A DNA stretch of 64,000 nt, taken from the NCBI RefSeq assembly GCF_026239675.1, contig NZ_JAPIVQ010000001.1, positions 620,001 through 684,000 of the forward strand, given 5' to 3'. The position numbers and the translations under genes are program-made. How positions within the stretch are numbered: position 1 is the stretch's first letter; each line of letters starts with the position of its first letter. This document shows, piece after piece, positions 51,960 to 61,683 of this stretch. The stretch is from Pedobacter sp. PLR. GTDB taxonomy: Bacteria; Bacteroidota; Bacteroidia; Sphingobacteriales; Sphingobacteriaceae. A model generated the notes under the pieces. It made no database searches. It was given only the letters and a program-made list of their open reading frames with translations, and was not told the DNA's origin.

Positions 51960-53696
51960 TTAAATATTTTGTTTTTTCTTTTGATCCAGGATATATTCCG
52001 CAGTTCTCATAGAAAGCGCAAGAATGGTCCAGGTTGCATTTTTATCTCCTTGCTGTACGAAAGGTGCTGCATCTACCACGAATAAGTTTTTACACTCATG
52101 TGCCTGACACCATTTATTCAATGCTGATTTTTTAGGATCATCACCCATTCTGATGGTACCCACTTCATGGATGATCTTTCCCGGAGCCTCTAAACCGTAA
52201 TTCGTTTCCGGACCAGGGATGTCAGAAGTAATGATGGCACCCATTGCATGCATCATCGACTGGAAAGTCTCCTGCATGTGTTTCGCCTGTTTCACCTCTT
52301 CGTCTGCCCATTGGTAATTGAACCTCAATACCGGGATACCGTATTTATCGACTACTTTAGGATCGATCTCGCAGTAATTTGTTTCTCTGGCGATGGCAGT
52401 TCCCCTACCAGCCATACCTACCGAAGCACCGTAGAAGCGTCTGTAATCGTCTTTTAACGATGCTCCATAACCTCCTGCTTCTTTCATTTTACCGTCTCTA
52501 CCCGGTACCATACCGTTTAATTTAGCAGTACCACCACCAAATCCATAAGCTGGCATTCCCATACCACCCCAATATTCAATATGATAACCACGAGGGAAAT
52601 CCAGTTTTTTATTGTCTAACCACCATGGCGAATAAATGTGTACACTACCTATACCATCTTCGTTGTATCGCTTACGGTCCATCAGCTGAGGTAAGAAACC
52701 ACTTAAGCTGGCACCGGTAGAATCATGCAGATATTTACCTACAATACCGCTTCCATTGGCCAATCCACCAGGGTGGGCCGCAGATTTAGAGTTCAGTAAA
52801 ATACGCGCAGACTCACAGGCACTGGCACCAAGGATGACTGTTTTCGCAGTTACCTGATACTCAAAACCGTCTTTCTTATTGATATAAGAAACGCCGGTAG
52901 CCAATCCGTTTTTATCCGTCAGGACTTCCCTAACCATCGCATCAGTGATCACGGTTAAGTTTCCTGTTTTCACTGCCGGGATGACTAAACAAGAAGAAGA
53001 AGAGAAATCACCATACACTTTACAGCTACGTCCGCATTGTCCGCAGTAAAAACAAGGTGCACGGTCTTTATTATCCGGTAAGGCTTCTGTTAAAACGGAA
53101 CCCCTACCTGGAATTACCGTTACGCCGGTTTTCTCTCCGGCTTTCTTAATGAACAACTCATTTAGCCTTGGTTTTGGCGGTGCCATGAAGATTCCATCGG
53201 GTTCATTTTCGATGCCTTCTACAGAGCCATATATCCCAAGCATGCGGTCTATTCGATCATAAAAAGGTTTTAGCTCTTCGTACGTAATAGGCCAGTCATC
53301 CGTTAGTCCATCCTTACATTTAAAATCCAGTGGTCCCATTCTTAAGGAAATTCTTCCCCAGTGATTGGTTCTGCCACCTAGCATTCTAGACCTGAACCAG
53401 GCAAATTCGCTTCCTGATTTTTGGGTATAGGGTTCGCCATCTAATTCCCAACCTCCATATGAGGCGTCAAAATCGCCAAAAGGTCTTGTGGTTGATGCAC
53501 CACGTCTTGGGGATTCCCATGGCCATTTTAACTGTTGTGCGTCGATTCTTGGGTCGAAATAAGCACCAGCTTCAAGCATCAGCACTTTTTGACCGGCATG
53601 AGCCAACACGTAGCCGGCCATACCTCCGCCTGCTCCAGACCCTACGATAACAACATCGTAGACGGTAGACGATTTTTTGATTTGAAATTCACTCAT
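51960..53696 (-). CDS. GMC family oxidoreductase
   Basis: A 578-residue FAD enzyme. The N terminus has the dinucleotide-binding motif VYDVVIVGSGAGGGMAGYVLAHAG and FAD-binding EAG. A four-Cys segment CFYCGQCGRSCKVYG near residue 220 may bind a cluster or structural metal. The C-terminal GMC domain has HEVGTIRMGDDPKKSALNKWCQAHECKNLFVVDAAPF. It has no signal peptide and may be exported in complex with its Tat-dependent partner. Members oxidise alcohols, sugars or gluconate; the substrate is unknown. Confidence 0.9.
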   Translation of the reverse strand: MSEFQIKKSSTVYDVVIVGSGAGGGMAGYVLAHAGQKVLMLEAGAYFDPRIDAQQLKWPWESPRRGASTTRPFGDFDASYGGWELDGEPYTQKSGSEFAWFRSRMLGGRTNHWGRISLRMGPLDFKCKDGLTDDWPITYEELKPFYDRIDRMLGIYGSVEGIENEPDGIFMAPPKPRLNELFIKKAGEKTGVTVIPGRGSVLTEALPDNKDRAPCFYCGQCGRSCKVYGDFSSSSCLVIPAVKTGNLTVITDAMVREVLTDKNGLATGVSYINKKDGFEYQVTAKTVILGASACESARILLNSKSAAHPGGLANGSGIVGKYLHDSTGASLSGFLPQLMDRKRYNEDGIGSVHIYSPWWLDNKKLDFPRGYHIEYWGGMGMPAYGFGGGTAKLNGMVPGRDGKMKEAGGYGASLKDDYRRFYGASVGMAGRGTAIARETNYCEIDPKVVDKYGIPVLRFNYQWADEEVKQAKHMQETFQSMMHAMGAIITSDIPGPETNYGLEAPGKIIHEVGTIRMGDDPKKSALNKWCQAHECKNLFVVDAAPFVQQGDKNATWTILALSMRTAEYILDQKKKQNI

Positions 53697-53820
53697 ATAT
53701 TTGGTTGAATGGTTGATGATCTAATATTATAAAAACATCCTAAATATGCAAATAGCTGAATCAAGAATGAATCTTAATAAGCATAATCATCAATATGTAA
53801 ACAAAAAAATACAAGTAAAA

Positions 53821-54339
53821 TCAGGATTTGGCATTCAGATTATTTGCTTTTCCCTTCGTAACTTCAGGTACCGCTGTCTTTGCCTCCCCTTCTGCAATAT
53901 GGATTTTTTTCAACCTGTGGTTCTTCACTGCCGCATCAATAGAGTGTGATTTATGTATATCCAGGTCGGCTTGTGCCACGTCTGATAACTTTTGATAATA
54001 CTTATGCAGTACATCCAGCTCAGACTCCGTCAGGTCTTCAATATCCACCATCCGGTTACTGGCATGCCTGCTGGCCGCAATCAGTTCATTTAATTTCAGC
54101 TGAATCGCCTTGGAATCCTTGTTTTGACTCTTCTGAATGAGGAACACCATTAAAAAGGTAATGATGGTTGTCCCCGTATTAATCACCAGTTGCCAGGTGT
54201 CTGAATAATTGAAGATCGGTCCGGAAAGCACCCAAACAATCACCACCAGGAAGGCAGTGCAAAAAGCCACAGGACTTCCGGTCCAGTTGGTAATCTTAGT
54301 TGATGCTTTCTCAAAAAAGTTCCCATTGTTATTTTTCAT
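53821..54339 (-). CDS. Low-affinity iron permease family protein
   Basis: A 172-residue membrane protein with two helices (about 21-40, VAFCTAFLVVIVWVLSGPIF, and 48-66, WQLVINTGTTIITFLMVFLIQ) followed by the family's QKSQNKDSKAIQLKLNELIAASRHASNRMVDIEDLTESELDVL. The C-terminal tail is charged and helical. Despite the name, transport of iron is not shown for bacterial members. It is a single gene; the 197 bases upstream to 54536 hold no clear element. Confidence 0.85.
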   Translation of the reverse strand: MKNNNGNFFEKASTKITNWTGSPVAFCTAFLVVIVWVLSGPIFNYSDTWQLVINTGTTIITFLMVFLIQKSQNKDSKAIQLKLNELIAASRHASNRMVDIEDLTESELDVLHKYYQKLSDVAQADLDIHKSHSIDAAVKNHRLKKIHIAEGEAKTAVPEVTKGKANNLNAKS

Positions 54340-54560
54340 GTGCTATAATTAAATGTCCGGTTTAAAATTGAATACTCCGGTTCCGCATTGCAGCTGCGAG
54401 TCCTGATTTCGTAGCATATAACACCTTACCTGTTAAAATGTTTCCCATCGCCACAGGAAGCAATACCCTTCCCTGATTAAGGGCTTAATTTCTAAATTAC
54501 TCAAAACATTTCAGTTCCAGATTTGTAATTACACTAATGCTAAACTATAAATCAAGCACT

Positions 54561-55133
54561 ATGAAAAACAAACATTTACTGGCCATTTTCAGCCTGTTGC
54601 TGATCTCCTTTTCCGCTTGCCGGAATACCGATAAGATCAACGCTGACACTACTGATTCAACAATTGCGCAGGTCATCCCTGATACCGCAGATATAAACAG
54701 AGGTGGTGATATGACTGCTTTCCTGCAGGAAGCAGCAACTGATGGCATGATGGAACTCGCTTTAGCGAAACTTGCAGCAGAAAAATCCACCAACAAACTC
54801 ATCAAAAGATATGGAGCAGTGTTGGTCAAAGACCATACTAAAATCGCCGCTGAATTAAAGACACTCGCTGCCAGTAAAAAAATTGCATTACCAGCTACCC
54901 TTCCTCCGGCAGACCTGAAACATATTGAAGAACTTAAAAAAATGGATGTTGCCGCCTTTGAAAACCATTACATCAAAATGATGATTAAAGATAATGCCGC
55001 AGCAATTGACCTTTACAAGTCTGCGAGTGTATCCGGCGATGTACAAATCAGGAGTTTCGCCACTAAAGCATTGCGTATGTCTGAACGTCATTTCAAACGT
55101 GCGAATGAAATCAATGCCGATGCCGGTTATTAA
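54561..55133 (+). CDS. DUF4142 domain lipoprotein
   Basis: From ATG 54561 the protein has 190 residues and a lipobox in LISFSACRN (Cys near 19). The helical DUF4142 domain (about 50-188) includes FLQEAATDGMMELALAKLAAEKS, YGAVLVKDHTKIAAELKTLAAS and ENHYIKMMIKDNAAAIDLYK, with His residues in the typical helix positions. It is the second DUF4142 copy in the window. It neighbours cell-wall and stress genes, in line with stress-linked expression in the family; no reaction is known. A terminator follows. Confidence 0.87.
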   Translation: MKNKHLLAIFSLLLISFSACRNTDKINADTTDSTIAQVIPDTADINRGGDMTAFLQEAATDGMMELALAKLAAEKSTNKLIKRYGAVLVKDHTKIAAELKTLAASKKIALPATLPPADLKHIEELKKMDVAAFENHYIKMMIKDNAAAIDLYKSASVSGDVQIRSFATKALRMSERHFKRANEINADAGY

Positions 55134-55166
55134 AATATAAAACAGATCGGGGTTCATCCCCCACCG

Positions 55167-55196
55167 ATCCGTCATCACTCAGGTGACGGATTTTTT
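55167..55196 (+). terminator. Terminator after the DUF4142 gene
   Basis: ATCCGTCA (55167-55174) pairs with TGACGGAT (55184-55191), followed by a T-run to 55196 that abuts the convergent L,D-transpeptidase stop. Confidence 0.8.
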
Positions 55197-56749
55197 CATT
55201 CAGCAATCATCTGATTGGATTTCAGTTCATTATACAGCAAAAGATCCAATCCATAGATGTCATTTCTGATTTGCAACAGCCCTTTATCATCCAGCCAGGC
55301 GGTGATATAAGTCAGGTATATTGGCATTTTTACCGGCAAACCAATGTATTTGGCTCTGGGATAAGACCGATCCATGGCCGATTTAATCTGGTTAAAGGTT
55401 TTTCCGGGTCCGAATAAGGCAAGCGCAAGTTCCTTCGGTTTTTCTACCCGCACACAACCATGGCTAATGGCCCTGAGCTTTTTCTTAAAAGCAGACCTCG
55501 CCGGGGTATCATGCAGGTAAACGCTGCTGTTATTGTCAAAAATAAACTTGATTTTGCCCAGAGAATTCTGTTCACCCGGACGTTGCTTAAAGGTATACTG
55601 TGAAACATCTGCGGTAGACCAGTCTATTTTTTCAGGTGATGAAATACGTTTCCCTCCTTTATACACATCAATATCATTGTTGCTGAGGTAATAAGGATCA
55701 CGATCTGCATATCTGGAAATTTCATTCCGGGCAATACTGGCCGGAATATTCCATATTGGGTTGACCTGCACACTATAAATCATGCTGTTCAGCTGAGGTG
55801 TCTCTTTTGAGCCCCCCGGATCAGTTTCTGTACGGCCCTCTCCCACACAGACTTTCATTTGCAATACAGACACCCCTTTTTCCATCACATCTAAGGTGTA
55901 ATCAGGAATATTAACGCTTATATATTTCTGCGCATCAGGCTTATTTTTCCAGCGCAGACGCTCCATATTTAATTTAATAGCTTGCGCCGCATCCTCCTTG
56001 TTCCTGTTGATGGCTCCTGTACCCGCTTTTAAAGCCATTTGTAAGGAGCGATAGGCTTCAGATGAAGGTTGTATGCTATCCAGAAAAAGGAACAGATCAG
56101 GAGCGTTAAAAACCCTCATGATTTTTGAACTGTCAGGCACCTGCGTGGTGATGAAATAATTCTTATCGAGGCTATCGGGACTAATAAGCCCATATTGCAT
56201 CGCCTGACTATATTTTAGCAAGGCAGCAGCCATCAATAGTTCCAGTTTCACTTTTTCCTGATATTTGATGGAGGCCGGTTTATCCTGCTGTTCTTCCAAA
56301 TCCCTGATACGGGGCCCGATTTCATTCAGGTAGAAATAGTTGGTATCCAAACCATGAAGCTCAGTTTTTCTCAGATATTCCGCAATTGCCCCTGGCTTTA
56401 AGCCCTCCTGACCCAACAAAAAGGGTTTATAATCATGGCTTTGATATAAGCTATCCAGCCATTGGGGATGGGCGCTCCGGCTAAGCTCCTCTGATAAATG
56501 TTTTTTAAAAACCGACACCGAATCATTCTGGCGCCTGGTCATTTCCTTGTTCTTCCTGTCTTCCTGAACCTGAGCCGCGGCTTCCTGATCCTGAGCAGCT
56601 GTCCTCCAGCTTTCATCCGGGCGATAACTTTCCCGGGCAACTGATTCTTTAGGGCGTTTTATGGCACAGGAGCACAAAAATGCCGCAGCTACCAGTAAAA
56701 AAATAAAGCTTTTTTTCACCTCAACACAAAAAACAACTCCCTTTAACAT
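55196..56749 (-). CDS. L,D-transpeptidase, YcbB-like murein cross-linking enzyme
   Basis: A protein of about 517 residues with a lipoprotein signal (VKKSFIFLLVAAAFLCSC). A GTG at 56719 directly before VKKSF is an equally good start. The middle part (about 150-290) has the helical scaffold and binding-like region typical of YcbB/LdtD-type enzymes. The catalytic YkuD domain (about 310-480) carries IYSVQVNPIWNIPASI and the SHGCVRV motif with the nucleophilic Cys. It forms 3-3 cross-links in peptidoglycan or attaches proteins, acting in the periplasm. It lies alone among envelope-stress genes. Confidence 0.9.
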   Translation of the reverse strand: MLKGVVFCVEVKKSFIFLLVAAAFLCSCAIKRPKESVARESYRPDESWRTAAQDQEAAAQVQEDRKNKEMTRRQNDSVSVFKKHLSEELSRSAHPQWLDSLYQSHDYKPFLLGQEGLKPGAIAEYLRKTELHGLDTNYFYLNEIGPRIRDLEEQQDKPASIKYQEKVKLELLMAAALLKYSQAMQYGLISPDSLDKNYFITTQVPDSSKIMRVFNAPDLFLFLDSIQPSSEAYRSLQMALKAGTGAINRNKEDAAQAIKLNMERLRWKNKPDAQKYISVNIPDYTLDVMEKGVSVLQMKVCVGEGRTETDPGGSKETPQLNSMIYSVQVNPIWNIPASIARNEISRYADRDPYYLSNNDIDVYKGGKRISSPEKIDWSTADVSQYTFKQRPGEQNSLGKIKFIFDNNSSVYLHDTPARSAFKKKLRAISHGCVRVEKPKELALALFGPGKTFNQIKSAMDRSYPRAKYIGLPVKMPIYLTYITAWLDDKGLLQIRNDIYGLDLLLYNELKSNQMIAE

Positions 56750-56835
56750 AGACAGATAGATGTAAATCTTTAACACCTGATCAATTCTATTGTTTCCAAT
56801 CTCTCGTAAAAAATGAATAAAAAATTCCAGGTGCG

Positions 56836-57342
56836 TTATTTTGCTGATGGATTTATAAAGTTTCTGGCAATCTCTGTGAGGTACAAATCCGTTCTTTTTT
56901 CATCCACCAAACATTCTTCAATTAGTATTTTCACCTTATGATGCCCCAATTCAGCTGATAAAGACATCAGATTTCCGTAGCAAGCAATTTTATAATGCTG
57001 AATAACCTGTACCAGGCAAATCACGGCCACATCCCTTAATGGCGAACCCGTCTCCATATCTCTGATCATGCAGGAAGCTTTCTCAGTTAAACACCCGACG
57101 ATTTCACATTTACCATTTGAGCCATCCCGCTCGAACCGATCCATGATCGCAGATAGATGCCCGAGGTGCTTTTGTGTAGTCCGCATATTGTGCAATAACA
57201 CTTCCACTAGTGCTTCATGTCCGGCAGCAATACCTAATGCAGCAAAACATTTCATGAATTTTCGTTCTGCATCGTAAATATCTTCCAGTCCATTGAGGAA
57301 GAAATCCTCCAACCCTGGCCTTTTCCTTATATCTTTCATCAC
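56836..57342 (-). CDS. DUF892 ferritin-like protein (YciF-like)
   Basis: A 168-residue four-helix protein: LEDFFLNGLEDIYDAERKFMKCFAALGIAAGHEALVEVLLHNMRTTQKHLGHL carries the Glu and Glu-xx-His-type residues of the DUF892 family in the first two helices, and VICLVQVIQHYKIACYGNLMSLSAELGHHKV in the last two. YciF-like proteins are linked to stress in enterobacteria and may bind iron; activity is unproven. It has no signal peptide. It is divergent from the small DUF551-like gene. Confidence 0.87.
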   Translation of the reverse strand: MMKDIRKRPGLEDFFLNGLEDIYDAERKFMKCFAALGIAAGHEALVEVLLHNMRTTQKHLGHLSAIMDRFERDGSNGKCEIVGCLTEKASCMIRDMETGSPLRDVAVICLVQVIQHYKIACYGNLMSLSAELGHHKVKILIEECLVDEKRTDLYLTEIARNFINPSAK

Positions 57343-57396
57343 AAAGGATTTGATTCCATAACTCTGAAATTTCAGCTATTAAATTTCGTCAAATAA

Positions 57397-57579
57397 ACAA
57401 CAAAACGCAAGCAATGGACTGAATTTAAACCATATAGTGACAAATTACGTGTTAAAAAAAAACCGAATATCCGCCCGATTGTTCTTTGTAACCAGGACAA
57501 TGTATTTCAGATCAAGCTTAGCTATTCTGAAAAAGCAGGAGAAAAGGTCGGAATGACCCTGGAAGACTGGAAGAAATGA
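57397..57579 (+). pseudogene. Small coding-like frame without a start, coupled to the DUF551-like gene
   Basis: From the TAA at 57394 a frame of about 60 codons runs to TGA 57577-57579, which overlaps the next ATG as ATGA. The reading is protein-like (KPYSDKLRVKKKPNIRPIV, NQDNVFQIKLSYSEKAG, MTLEDWKK). No ATG, GTG or TTG precedes its main part in frame; a GTG at 57437 would reach it only if the nine-A run (57454-57462) gained one A. It is either a remnant, a slippage product or a short gene with an unusual start. Confidence 0.35.
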
Positions 57580-57845
57580 AAGAAGGTTCTGGAAAAAAAT
57601 CAATCCCTAAGGTTAAAAAATCAAAGAACAACAAGATGAGAAAATGGATTTCAACAAAGGCCAGACTGCCGATGGACCATGCCTACAAATTGGTGAGTGT
57701 GGTGAACCCGGAACTGGAATACGGCTACCAAATCGCGAGATACAACACCCATTTCCGTGCCTGGGAACTACAGGAGGAGGAAAGCCTGAGCCCCTGTCTC
57801 AAAGTCAGTGGATGGATGGATTTACCCGAATTGTGTGACTTATAA
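57576..57845 (+). CDS. DUF551-like small protein
   Basis: An 89-residue protein. A basic N terminus (about 1-20, KKSIPKVKKSKNNK) precedes a core with the DUF551 pattern: KWISTKARLP at the start, a YKLVSV strand, YQIARYNTHFRAWEL in the middle and VSGWMDLPEL at the end, as in W-I-S-V...LP...WMPLPE of the family. That family is common in phages and mobile regions and has no known function. The ATG overlaps the stop of the short frame before it. It may start at the internal Met (57636, MRKWIS), which removes the basic tail. Confidence 0.6.
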   Translation: MKEGSGKKSIPKVKKSKNNKMRKWISTKARLPMDHAYKLVSVVNPELEYGYQIARYNTHFRAWELQEEESLSPCLKVSGWMDLPELCDL

Positions 57846-57911
57846 AGGAAAGTTTTTTAATATATTGAGCTTGTATTTAGATTATTCACCTGAAAACTAA
57901 TCTGCGAGCCT

Positions 57912-59513
57912 ATGTTTAGCGACACTCTCCTCCTGGTATTGGTACTGCTTTTTGCCGTATTTCTATTGACCATGCTGGCTCAAAAGCTAAAAATCTCTTA
58001 CCCTATATTCCTGGTCATCGCCGGATTGGGCATTAGTTTTATTCCGGGAATCCCAAAGATAGAGATGGAACCAGAAATGGTTTTCCTCATTTTTCTTCCC
58101 CCTTTACTTTACGAGTCTGCCTGGTACACTTCCTGGAATGACTTCTGGAAATGGCGCCAGCCCATTGCCATGCTGGCCTTTGGCCTCGTATTCTTCACTT
58201 CAATAATTGTCGCATTTGTATCCACAGCAATGATTCCGGGCTTTACGCTAGCCATGGGTTTTCTTTTGGGCGGTATCATCTCCCCACCTGATGCCGTTGC
58301 CGCAAACTCCGTTTTAAAGCACATTAAGATCCCCAAAAGGTTAACTACTGTGCTGGAAGGCGAAAGCCTGATCAATGATGCTTCCAGTTTAATTGTATTC
58401 CGCTTTGCCCTCGCCGCCATTATATCAGGACATTTTTCTATGGAACAGGCCGTCGGACAGTTTTTCCTGTCTGCAGGAACGGGCATAGTGATTGGCCTTG
58501 CTATAGCCCATATCGTCTATGTCGTGCATCGTTTCCTGCCTACAACCCCCAGCATTGATACCGCATTGACTTTAATGACCCCATATTTCATGTATATCGC
58601 CGCTGAACATTTCCATTTTTCAGGTGTCATGGCCGTCGTTTCCGGCGGGTTATTCCTATCTTACCGTTCGCATGAAATCCTGTCCCACAGCGCATCCAGA
58701 ATTCAGGCAATTAGTGTATGGGCTACCCTGGCTTTCGTTTTAAACGGACTGGTATTTATCCTCATCGGACTGGAGCTTCCGGTCATCATGGAAAGTCTGG
58801 GTGATTATGCGATCACAGAAGCCATCAATTACGGCCTGATCATCAGTATCACGATCATTATCATCCGCCTGCTGTATACCCTGCTGATCGCCTATATCCC
58901 CGCCTGGCTTGGAAACAGGAAACGTGCAGACCCGGTAAATCCATTGTGGAAGGGGCCGGTAATCATCGGCTGGGCAGGAATGAGAGGAGTTGTATCTTTA
59001 GCCTCCGCTCTTTCTATCCCTTTACTATTGCGCAGTGGCGAGGCTTTCCCACACCGCAGCCTGATCCTTTTTATCACCTTCATCGTGATCCTGGTGACCC
59101 TTGTTTTTCAGGGGCTGACCTTACCCCTGGTCATTAAGTGGACGGGAATCAAAGACATTGAAGACTTCCCACCTGAGGGAGAACAGGAAGCAGGTATTCG
59201 CCTGAGACTGATGCAGGCTGCCCTACGGAGATTGAATGAAAAATTTGCCCGTGATGCAACAGAAAATGAACTGATCGGATTTTTAAAGAAGCAGCTGGAA
59301 AGCGATATTTCTATCACCAATCAGCAACTGGATTCTCTGGAATGTGACACCACTGAAAAGGTGGAAATCGCCAGGTACAATGCGGTCCTGATGGACCTGT
59401 ACAGTATCCAACGCATGGAATTATACCAATTGCGCAAGGAAAAGACATTCAGCGATGAGCAGATTCGTAAACAGGAAAACCAACTGGATTTAGATGAAGC
59501 GAGATTAAGTTAA
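57912..59513 (+). CDS. Na+/H+ antiporter, CPA1 family
   Basis: A 533-residue inner-membrane antiporter with about twelve helices. The motif GGIISPPDAVAANSVLKHIKIPKRLTTVLEGESLINDASSLIVF (about 118-161) holds the Asp and Glu-x-x-x-Asn-Asp residues of NhaP/NHE-type carriers. WAGMRGVVSLASALSIPL near residue 356 is the second signature. The C-terminal 130 residues are cytoplasmic and helical (RLMQAALRRLNEKFARDATENEL). It exchanges sodium for protons in pH and salt homeostasis. The cardiolipin synthase gene follows after 91 bases. Confidence 0.92.
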   Translation: MFSDTLLLVLVLLFAVFLLTMLAQKLKISYPIFLVIAGLGISFIPGIPKIEMEPEMVFLIFLPPLLYESAWYTSWNDFWKWRQPIAMLAFGLVFFTSIIVAFVSTAMIPGFTLAMGFLLGGIISPPDAVAANSVLKHIKIPKRLTTVLEGESLINDASSLIVFRFALAAIISGHFSMEQAVGQFFLSAGTGIVIGLAIAHIVYVVHRFLPTTPSIDTALTLMTPYFMYIAAEHFHFSGVMAVVSGGLFLSYRSHEILSHSASRIQAISVWATLAFVLNGLVFILIGLELPVIMESLGDYAITEAINYGLIISITIIIIRLLYTLLIAYIPAWLGNRKRADPVNPLWKGPVIIGWAGMRGVVSLASALSIPLLLRSGEAFPHRSLILFITFIVILVTLVFQGLTLPLVIKWTGIKDIEDFPPEGEQEAGIRLRLMQAALRRLNEKFARDATENELIGFLKKQLESDISITNQQLDSLECDTTEKVEIARYNAVLMDLYSIQRMELYQLRKEKTFSDEQIRKQENQLDLDEARLS

Positions 59514-59604
59514 CCCGGCGATATTTGCAATTAACAGCCTTTATCTGCAATCAGACCAAACAAAATGCACCTATTTTGGTATGTAAAGTAAATCACCCTT
59601 TTTT

Positions 59605-61056
59605 ATGAAATGGATTCTAGTTTTTGAAATTGCTTACGTACTCTTTATTATTGCGGTTTGCCTCCGCATCATCTATGATACCAGATCTGTAAGCAAGACC
59701 CTTGCTTACCTGCTCCTTGCTGTTTTTTTACCCGTCATAGGTGTCATCATTTACTTCTCATTTGGCATCAACTACAGGGTCAGAAAGATCTACAACAAAA
59801 AGATCATCTCCGATGAAATCCAGCTGGAGAAAGTGACTTCAAGGATCATGAAGAATTCAGCAAAAACCATTGAAGAAATGAAGCCGGCGCAGCAAAAGTT
59901 TAAGAAGCTTGCTCAATTACTATTGAACAGCAATACCAGTGGGCTAACCGGAAACAATGAAGTGAAGTTGCTGATCAACGGAGAACAGAAATTCCCCGAA
60001 GTATTACAAGCCTTACGTGAAGCAAAACACCATATCCATTTGGAGTATTACATATTTGAAGATGAAAAGATTGGCAATGAAATCAAAGCTATCTTAATTG
60101 AAAAAGCTTTGGCAGGCGTGCAGGTCCGCTTGATCTACGATGATTTTGGGAGCCGCTCCATTAGAAAAAAACTGGTACCCGAACTTAGAAAAGCCGGTGT
60201 CCATGCTTTCCCTTTTTACAAGGTAATCTTTATTGCCCTGGCCAACCGCCTCAATTATAGAAACCACAGAAAGATCATCATCATTGACGGCAATATCGCC
60301 TTTACCGGCGGCATCAATATCAGCGACCGGTACATTAACGACCCTAAATACAACGACACACTATTCTGGAGAGATACCCACCTGAAAATCAAAGGAACTG
60401 GAGTACATTACCTACAGCATTTATTTATATCTGACTGGAACTTTTGTGCCGAAGAAAATTTAGAAATACTGCCGGAGTTTTTCAGCTTTGAGGAAAACCC
60501 TAATGGGAAAGTAGACTTACAAATCGCGGCCAGTGGCCCTGATTCAGACCACCCAACCATCCTGCTCAACCTGATTCAGGCCATCGGTATGGCAGATCAG
60601 GAAATCCTGATTACCAGCCCATATTTCATCCCCGGAATCAGTTTGCTGGACGCACTCTATGTGGCCGCTTTCAGCGGAATAAAGATTAAACTACTGGTTC
60701 CTTTTGAATCAGATTCTGTTTGGGTGGCTGCTGCTGCACGCTCCTATTATCAGGAACTACTGGATGTAGGCGTAGAAATCTATCAATATCAAAAAGGCTT
60801 TATTCATGCAAAAACGATGGTCATAGATGAGCAACTTTCCTTTATCGGAACCGCAAATATGGATGAGCGTAGCTTTGAGCTTAATTTTGAAGTGAATACT
60901 GTGGTTTATGATGGGGAAATCGCTAAGCAGCTTAAAGCAGCTTTCGAAGAAGATCTCCAGGTTTCCAAACTCATTGATGCTGCCGCCTGGACCGCAAGAT
61001 CTGCCTGGGTGCAGCTACCGGAAAAAGTAGCGCGTTTGCTCTCTCCACTTTTGTAA
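59605..61056 (+). CDS. cls: Cardiolipin synthase
   Basis: A 483-residue inner-membrane enzyme. Two N-terminal helices (about 3-22 and 33-55) anchor a phospholipase D-type core with two HKD motifs: NYRNHRKIIIIDGNIAFTGGIN (near 222) and GFIHAKTMVIDEQLSFIGTANMDERS (near 395). It joins two phosphatidylglycerols, or a related donor, into cardiolipin. The length and the paired helices match bacterial Cls. Neighbourhood with the Na+/H+ antiporter suggests salt or envelope stress, as inference. Confidence 0.92.
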   Translation: MKWILVFEIAYVLFIIAVCLRIIYDTRSVSKTLAYLLLAVFLPVIGVIIYFSFGINYRVRKIYNKKIISDEIQLEKVTSRIMKNSAKTIEEMKPAQQKFKKLAQLLLNSNTSGLTGNNEVKLLINGEQKFPEVLQALREAKHHIHLEYYIFEDEKIGNEIKAILIEKALAGVQVRLIYDDFGSRSIRKKLVPELRKAGVHAFPFYKVIFIALANRLNYRNHRKIIIIDGNIAFTGGINISDRYINDPKYNDTLFWRDTHLKIKGTGVHYLQHLFISDWNFCAEENLEILPEFFSFEENPNGKVDLQIAASGPDSDHPTILLNLIQAIGMADQEILITSPYFIPGISLLDALYVAAFSGIKIKLLVPFESDSVWVAAAARSYYQELLDVGVEIYQYQKGFIHAKTMVIDEQLSFIGTANMDERSFELNFEVNTVVYDGEIAKQLKAAFEEDLQVSKLIDAAAWTARSAWVQLPEKVARLLSPLL

Positions 61057-61112
61057 AACAACTGTTTGAATACTGTCTGCAGTCTTGTGATACTGTAATA
61101 ACGGACTGAATA

Positions 61113-61430
61113 CTACATAAAGCAGTCCAGATAATCGAGGATCATGTGAATCACCAGACCAAGCCCCACAATCCTTGTTTTGGGAAAGAAAAGCAGGATC
61201 ACATAAACCCCAATAGCATAGTAAGAATGCAAAGGGTGGTAGCCAATACTGCAACGGTTGGGGTCATAAACAGGCACCGCCAATAAATGATCCAGATCCA
61301 CCGCCATGGTAGCCATCATGATCAGCCAGGATTTAACCAGCGTCTTCTTATAAAAAAGAAAAGCCACAATTGCAGGTACCAGGAAGTGTAGGAAAATATG
61401 AAACATGGCTTCAAATATACTGCTATCCAA
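61113..61430 (-). CDS. DUF6122 family membrane protein
   Basis: A 105-residue protein with three to four hydrophobic helices. Conserved polar motifs sit between them: VDLDHLLAVPVYDPNRCSIGYHPLH and IHMILDYLDC. The His/Asp pattern resembles small membrane-bound metal-dependent hydrolases of the YdjM type, but no activity is shown. The start may be the second Met (61406, MFHIFLHFL). It is convergent with the cardiolipin synthase gene. Confidence 0.72.
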   Translation of the reverse strand: MDSSIFEAMFHIFLHFLVPAIVAFLFYKKTLVKSWLIMMATMAVDLDHLLAVPVYDPNRCSIGYHPLHSYYAIGVYVILLFFPKTRIVGLGLVIHMILDYLDCFM

Positions 61431-61458
61431 TTAAAAACATAAGAATTTCAAAACTTAC

Positions 61459-61504
61459 TATAAATGCCAAAGATTAATGCGCGATTAATCTAATGGCATT
61501 TATA
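61459..61504. repeat. 46-base nested palindrome
   Basis: TATAAATGCCA (61459-61469) pairs with TGGCATTTATA (61494-61504), and inside it AGATTAAT (61471-61478) pairs with ATTAATCT (61484-61491) around GCGCG. It lies between the DUF6122 gene and the mgtA remnant. It could be a terminator lacking a T-run, an operator or a trace of a mobile element. The remaining sequence 61505-61683 shows no gene. Confidence 0.7.
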
Positions 61505-61683
61505 CAGAATCAGCACCGGGATCGTCACAGCTAACCAAAGCTATATTCCAGCTCCGCTTGTTTTTTAGCGCCACAATCTCCGGAGATTTCCAACACCTAA
61601 ACCGATAAAACCGATGTTTACAAGGACTAAACATGAAAATATTGACTTTTTTTACTAATAACATAATCAGCTACTTACAGACG

